This document shows, in pieces, positions 14,592 through 15,896 of a stretch of DNA of 15,896 bases. Position 1 is the first letter of the stretch. Every line of letters begins with the position of its first letter. The stretch covers positions 19,429 to 35,324 of the forward strand of contig DFBZ01000009.1 in the NCBI GenBank assembly GCA_002366835.1, given 5' to 3'. The translations under genes and the position numbers were made by a program. This DNA is from Gammaproteobacteria bacterium UBA3067. GTDB taxonomy: Bacteria > Pseudomonadota > Gammaproteobacteria > Pseudomonadales > UBA3067. Under the pieces are notes generated by a model. The model was not told the origin of the DNA, searched no databases, and was given only the letters and a program-made list of their open reading frames with translations.

Positions 14592-15494
14592 TTACGCGAG
14601 TTTAGGTTCACACAGCTCGCGCTTAAACGCGATATAAAGCGCGGCCACTTTTTTCCATACTGGCCCAGTCTTCCCCATGTTGATGGGCTTTCCATCCAGT
14701 GAAATAAGTGGTACGACTTCCTTGGCCGAGCTTGTTACCCATATTTCATCGGCTTCGAAGAGGGCCTGCTGGCTGATGGCTTCTTGCCGGTATTCTATGT
14801 GATGTTGGGCCATGATCTCAATTAACAAGTCACGGGTAATGCCACCCAGTAGATATTGGCTTTTTGGAGGGGTGAGAACTACCTGATTTTTGACAATAAA
14901 CAGGTTGCTGGCTGAGCCCTCTGTGAGTTGGCCATCGCGAATTAGCAGTGCTTCATCCACACCCGCTTGCTGGGCTTGTTGATGCAGCATTACGTTAGCT
15001 AGCAGAGAGGTGGTTTTGATGTCGCAGTGGCTCCAGCGATCGTCATTCACGCAGATCCCAGTCTGGGTTTGAGGGTTGTCAATCTGCTCTAGGGAAGGGG
15101 TTTGCAAGGGGCTGCTCATTAGCAGTACGGTGGCTTGAATGTCGTCCGGCATGGCGTGACTTCGGGTGCTGGCTGCGCCACGGGTGACTTGCAGATAGAT
15201 GGATTGGTTGCCGCCGCCATTAAGCGTCACTAGCCGGCTAATAATGTCTGTCCACTGTTGGTCGGTCCAGTGTAGACAAGAGTGGGGGGAGCTAAGCTTG
15301 ATGGCGTTCAGGCAGTCACGTAAGCGTTGTAAATGTTGCGGCAGGCGAAAAGGCACACCCTGATAAACAGGAATGACCTCATAAATGCTGTCTCCGAAGA
15401 GAAAGCCGCGATCGAGGATGGATACCTTTGCTTCCTGTTGAGGAATGAACTCCCCGTTAAGATAAACAACGCGGTTTTGCGCTGCTTTAATCAA
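14592..15494 (-). CDS. dat: D-amino acid transaminase (class IV PLP aminotransferase)
   Basis: Predicted to interconvert D-alanine and D-glutamate with their 2-oxo acids, supplying D-amino acids for peptidoglycan. 300 residues, fold-type IV. The PLP Lys is K160 in RWSHCDIKTTSLLANV, very close to the Lys region of Bacillus D-amino acid transaminase; EGSASNLF near 193 and the LLGGITRD segment near 230 complete the cofactor site, and YEVIPVYQG near 38 fits the D-enzyme pattern rather than IlvE or PabC. The start is TTG at 15494, overlapping the carboxypeptidase stop (TTGA); no nearer ATG exists, the next Met being residue 115. Its place after a D-Ala-D-Ala carboxypeptidase supports the cell-wall role. 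Exact substrate choice within class IV is inference. Confidence 0.88.
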   Translation of the reverse strand: MIKAAQNRVVYLNGEFIPQQEAKVSILDRGFLFGDSIYEVIPVYQGVPFRLPQHLQRLRDCLNAIKLSSPHSCLHWTDQQWTDIISRLVTLNGGGNQSIYLQVTRGAASTRSHAMPDDIQATVLLMSSPLQTPSLEQIDNPQTQTGICVNDDRWSHCDIKTTSLLANVMLHQQAQQAGVDEALLIRDGQLTEGSASNLFIVKNQVVLTPPKSQYLLGGITRDLLIEIMAQHHIEYRQEAISQQALFEADEIWVTSSAKEVVPLISLDGKPINMGKTGPVWKKVAALYIAFKRELCEPKLA

Positions 15495-15895
15495 AGAAAG
15501 CTCTTGATGAGAAGAATTAAATAATCAAGTAACTGTTTAAACAGGCCGCCTTTTTCCACATCCTCTAAGGCGACCAAAGGTAGTTTAGCCAGTGTGCTGC
15601 CATCCAGAGAAAGGGTGAGTGTGCCGAGACGGTCACCGGTTTTGATGGGTGCTTTGATTTCTTCATCCACGGTGATGCTGGAGACGACAAAGTCTTTTTT
15701 ACCACGTGGAATGGTTGCTTGTACTTTTTCACTAACGCCCAGTTTTAATTCATCTTGGGCGCCCATCCATAGTTTGGTTTTACTGATTTCCTCATTGGCT
15801 TCTTGCAGCAACACGGTTCTATAGAAACGAAAACCGTAGGTCAGTAGTTTTTGGCTTTCTGCGGCGCGGGACTCCTCACTTTTTGTCCCCATTAC
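15491..15895 (-). CDS. D-alanyl-D-alanine carboxypeptidase (PBP5/6 type), C-terminal part
   Basis: Only the last ~134 residues are in the window; the frame is open to the right edge (V-M-G-T-K-S-E-E-S-R), and the Met at 15892 is internal. The MGTKSEESRAAESQKLLTYGFRFY stretch, then the beta-sandwich domain (for example GDRLGTLTLSLDG), and a final helix LLDYLILLIKSFL that anchors the enzyme to the inner membrane match DacA/DacC. The catalytic SxxK, SxN and KTG motifs lie outside the window. It trims the terminal D-Ala of peptidoglycan stem peptides. dacA and dacC cannot be told apart from this part. Confidence 0.93.
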   Translation of the reverse strand, partial: VMGTKSEESRAAESQKLLTYGFRFYRTVLLQEANEEISKTKLWMGAQDELKLGVSEKVQATIPRGKKDFVVSSITVDEEIKAPIKTGDRLGTLTLSLDGSTLAKLPLVALEDVEKGGLFKQLLDYLILLIKSFL

Positions 15896-15896
15896 C

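Overview
The window suggests a gammaproteobacterium, probably a marine member of the Cellvibrionaceae/Pseudomonadales side of the class. The basis is the minus-strand block dacA/dacC - D-amino acid transaminase - ybeD - lipB - lipA, a gene order known from that group, and the Pseudomonas-like Lys/Pro-rich N-terminal extension of LipA. The taxonomic call is inference; no rRNA or tRNA gene is visible.

Bases 1-12623, all on the plus strand, are filled by genes for c-type multihaem cytochromes and their partners. In order: the 3' part of a hexahaem protein with a GlyGly-CTERM-like tail (2-2296); a 109-base gap with a weak hairpin and a possible promoter; a 79-residue Cys-rich membrane protein; a predicted outer-membrane beta-barrel; a heptahaem periplasmic cytochrome; an octahaem lipoprotein cytochrome; a hexahaem periplasmic cytochrome; a fusion of a NapH-like membrane polyferredoxin with an octahaem cytochrome; a trihaem cytochrome; and a six-bladed NHL propeller fused to a dodecahaem cytochrome. 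From 2406 to 12623 the genes overlap or lie at most 15 bases apart, which suggests one transcript. I count 48 CXXCH motifs plus one CX3CH and one CX4CH, so about 50 predicted haems.

Read together, the genes look like a complete electron conduit. The NapH-like fusion would exchange electrons with membrane quinones, the tri-, hexa- and heptahaem proteins would carry them through the periplasm, the barrel plus the lipoprotein would cross the outer membrane, and the GlyGly-CTERM and NHL cytochromes could act at or outside the surface. The parts correspond in role to Shewanella CymA-MtrCAB or Geobacter porin-cytochrome systems, but the domain architectures differ. I do not recognise this set as a named system. 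Direction (respiration of an extracellular acceptor or electron uptake) and the natural partner cannot be told from sequence.

Bases 12654-15895, minus strand, are core metabolism: lipoate synthesis (lipA, lipB), the DUF493 protein YbeD, a D-amino acid transaminase, and the C-terminus of a D-Ala-D-Ala carboxypeptidase. They converge on the cytochrome cluster with only 30 bases between stop codons. Several sampled stretches of the cluster are more A+T-rich than the lip block, so the cluster may be an accessory insertion beside a core operon; its left edge lies outside the window.
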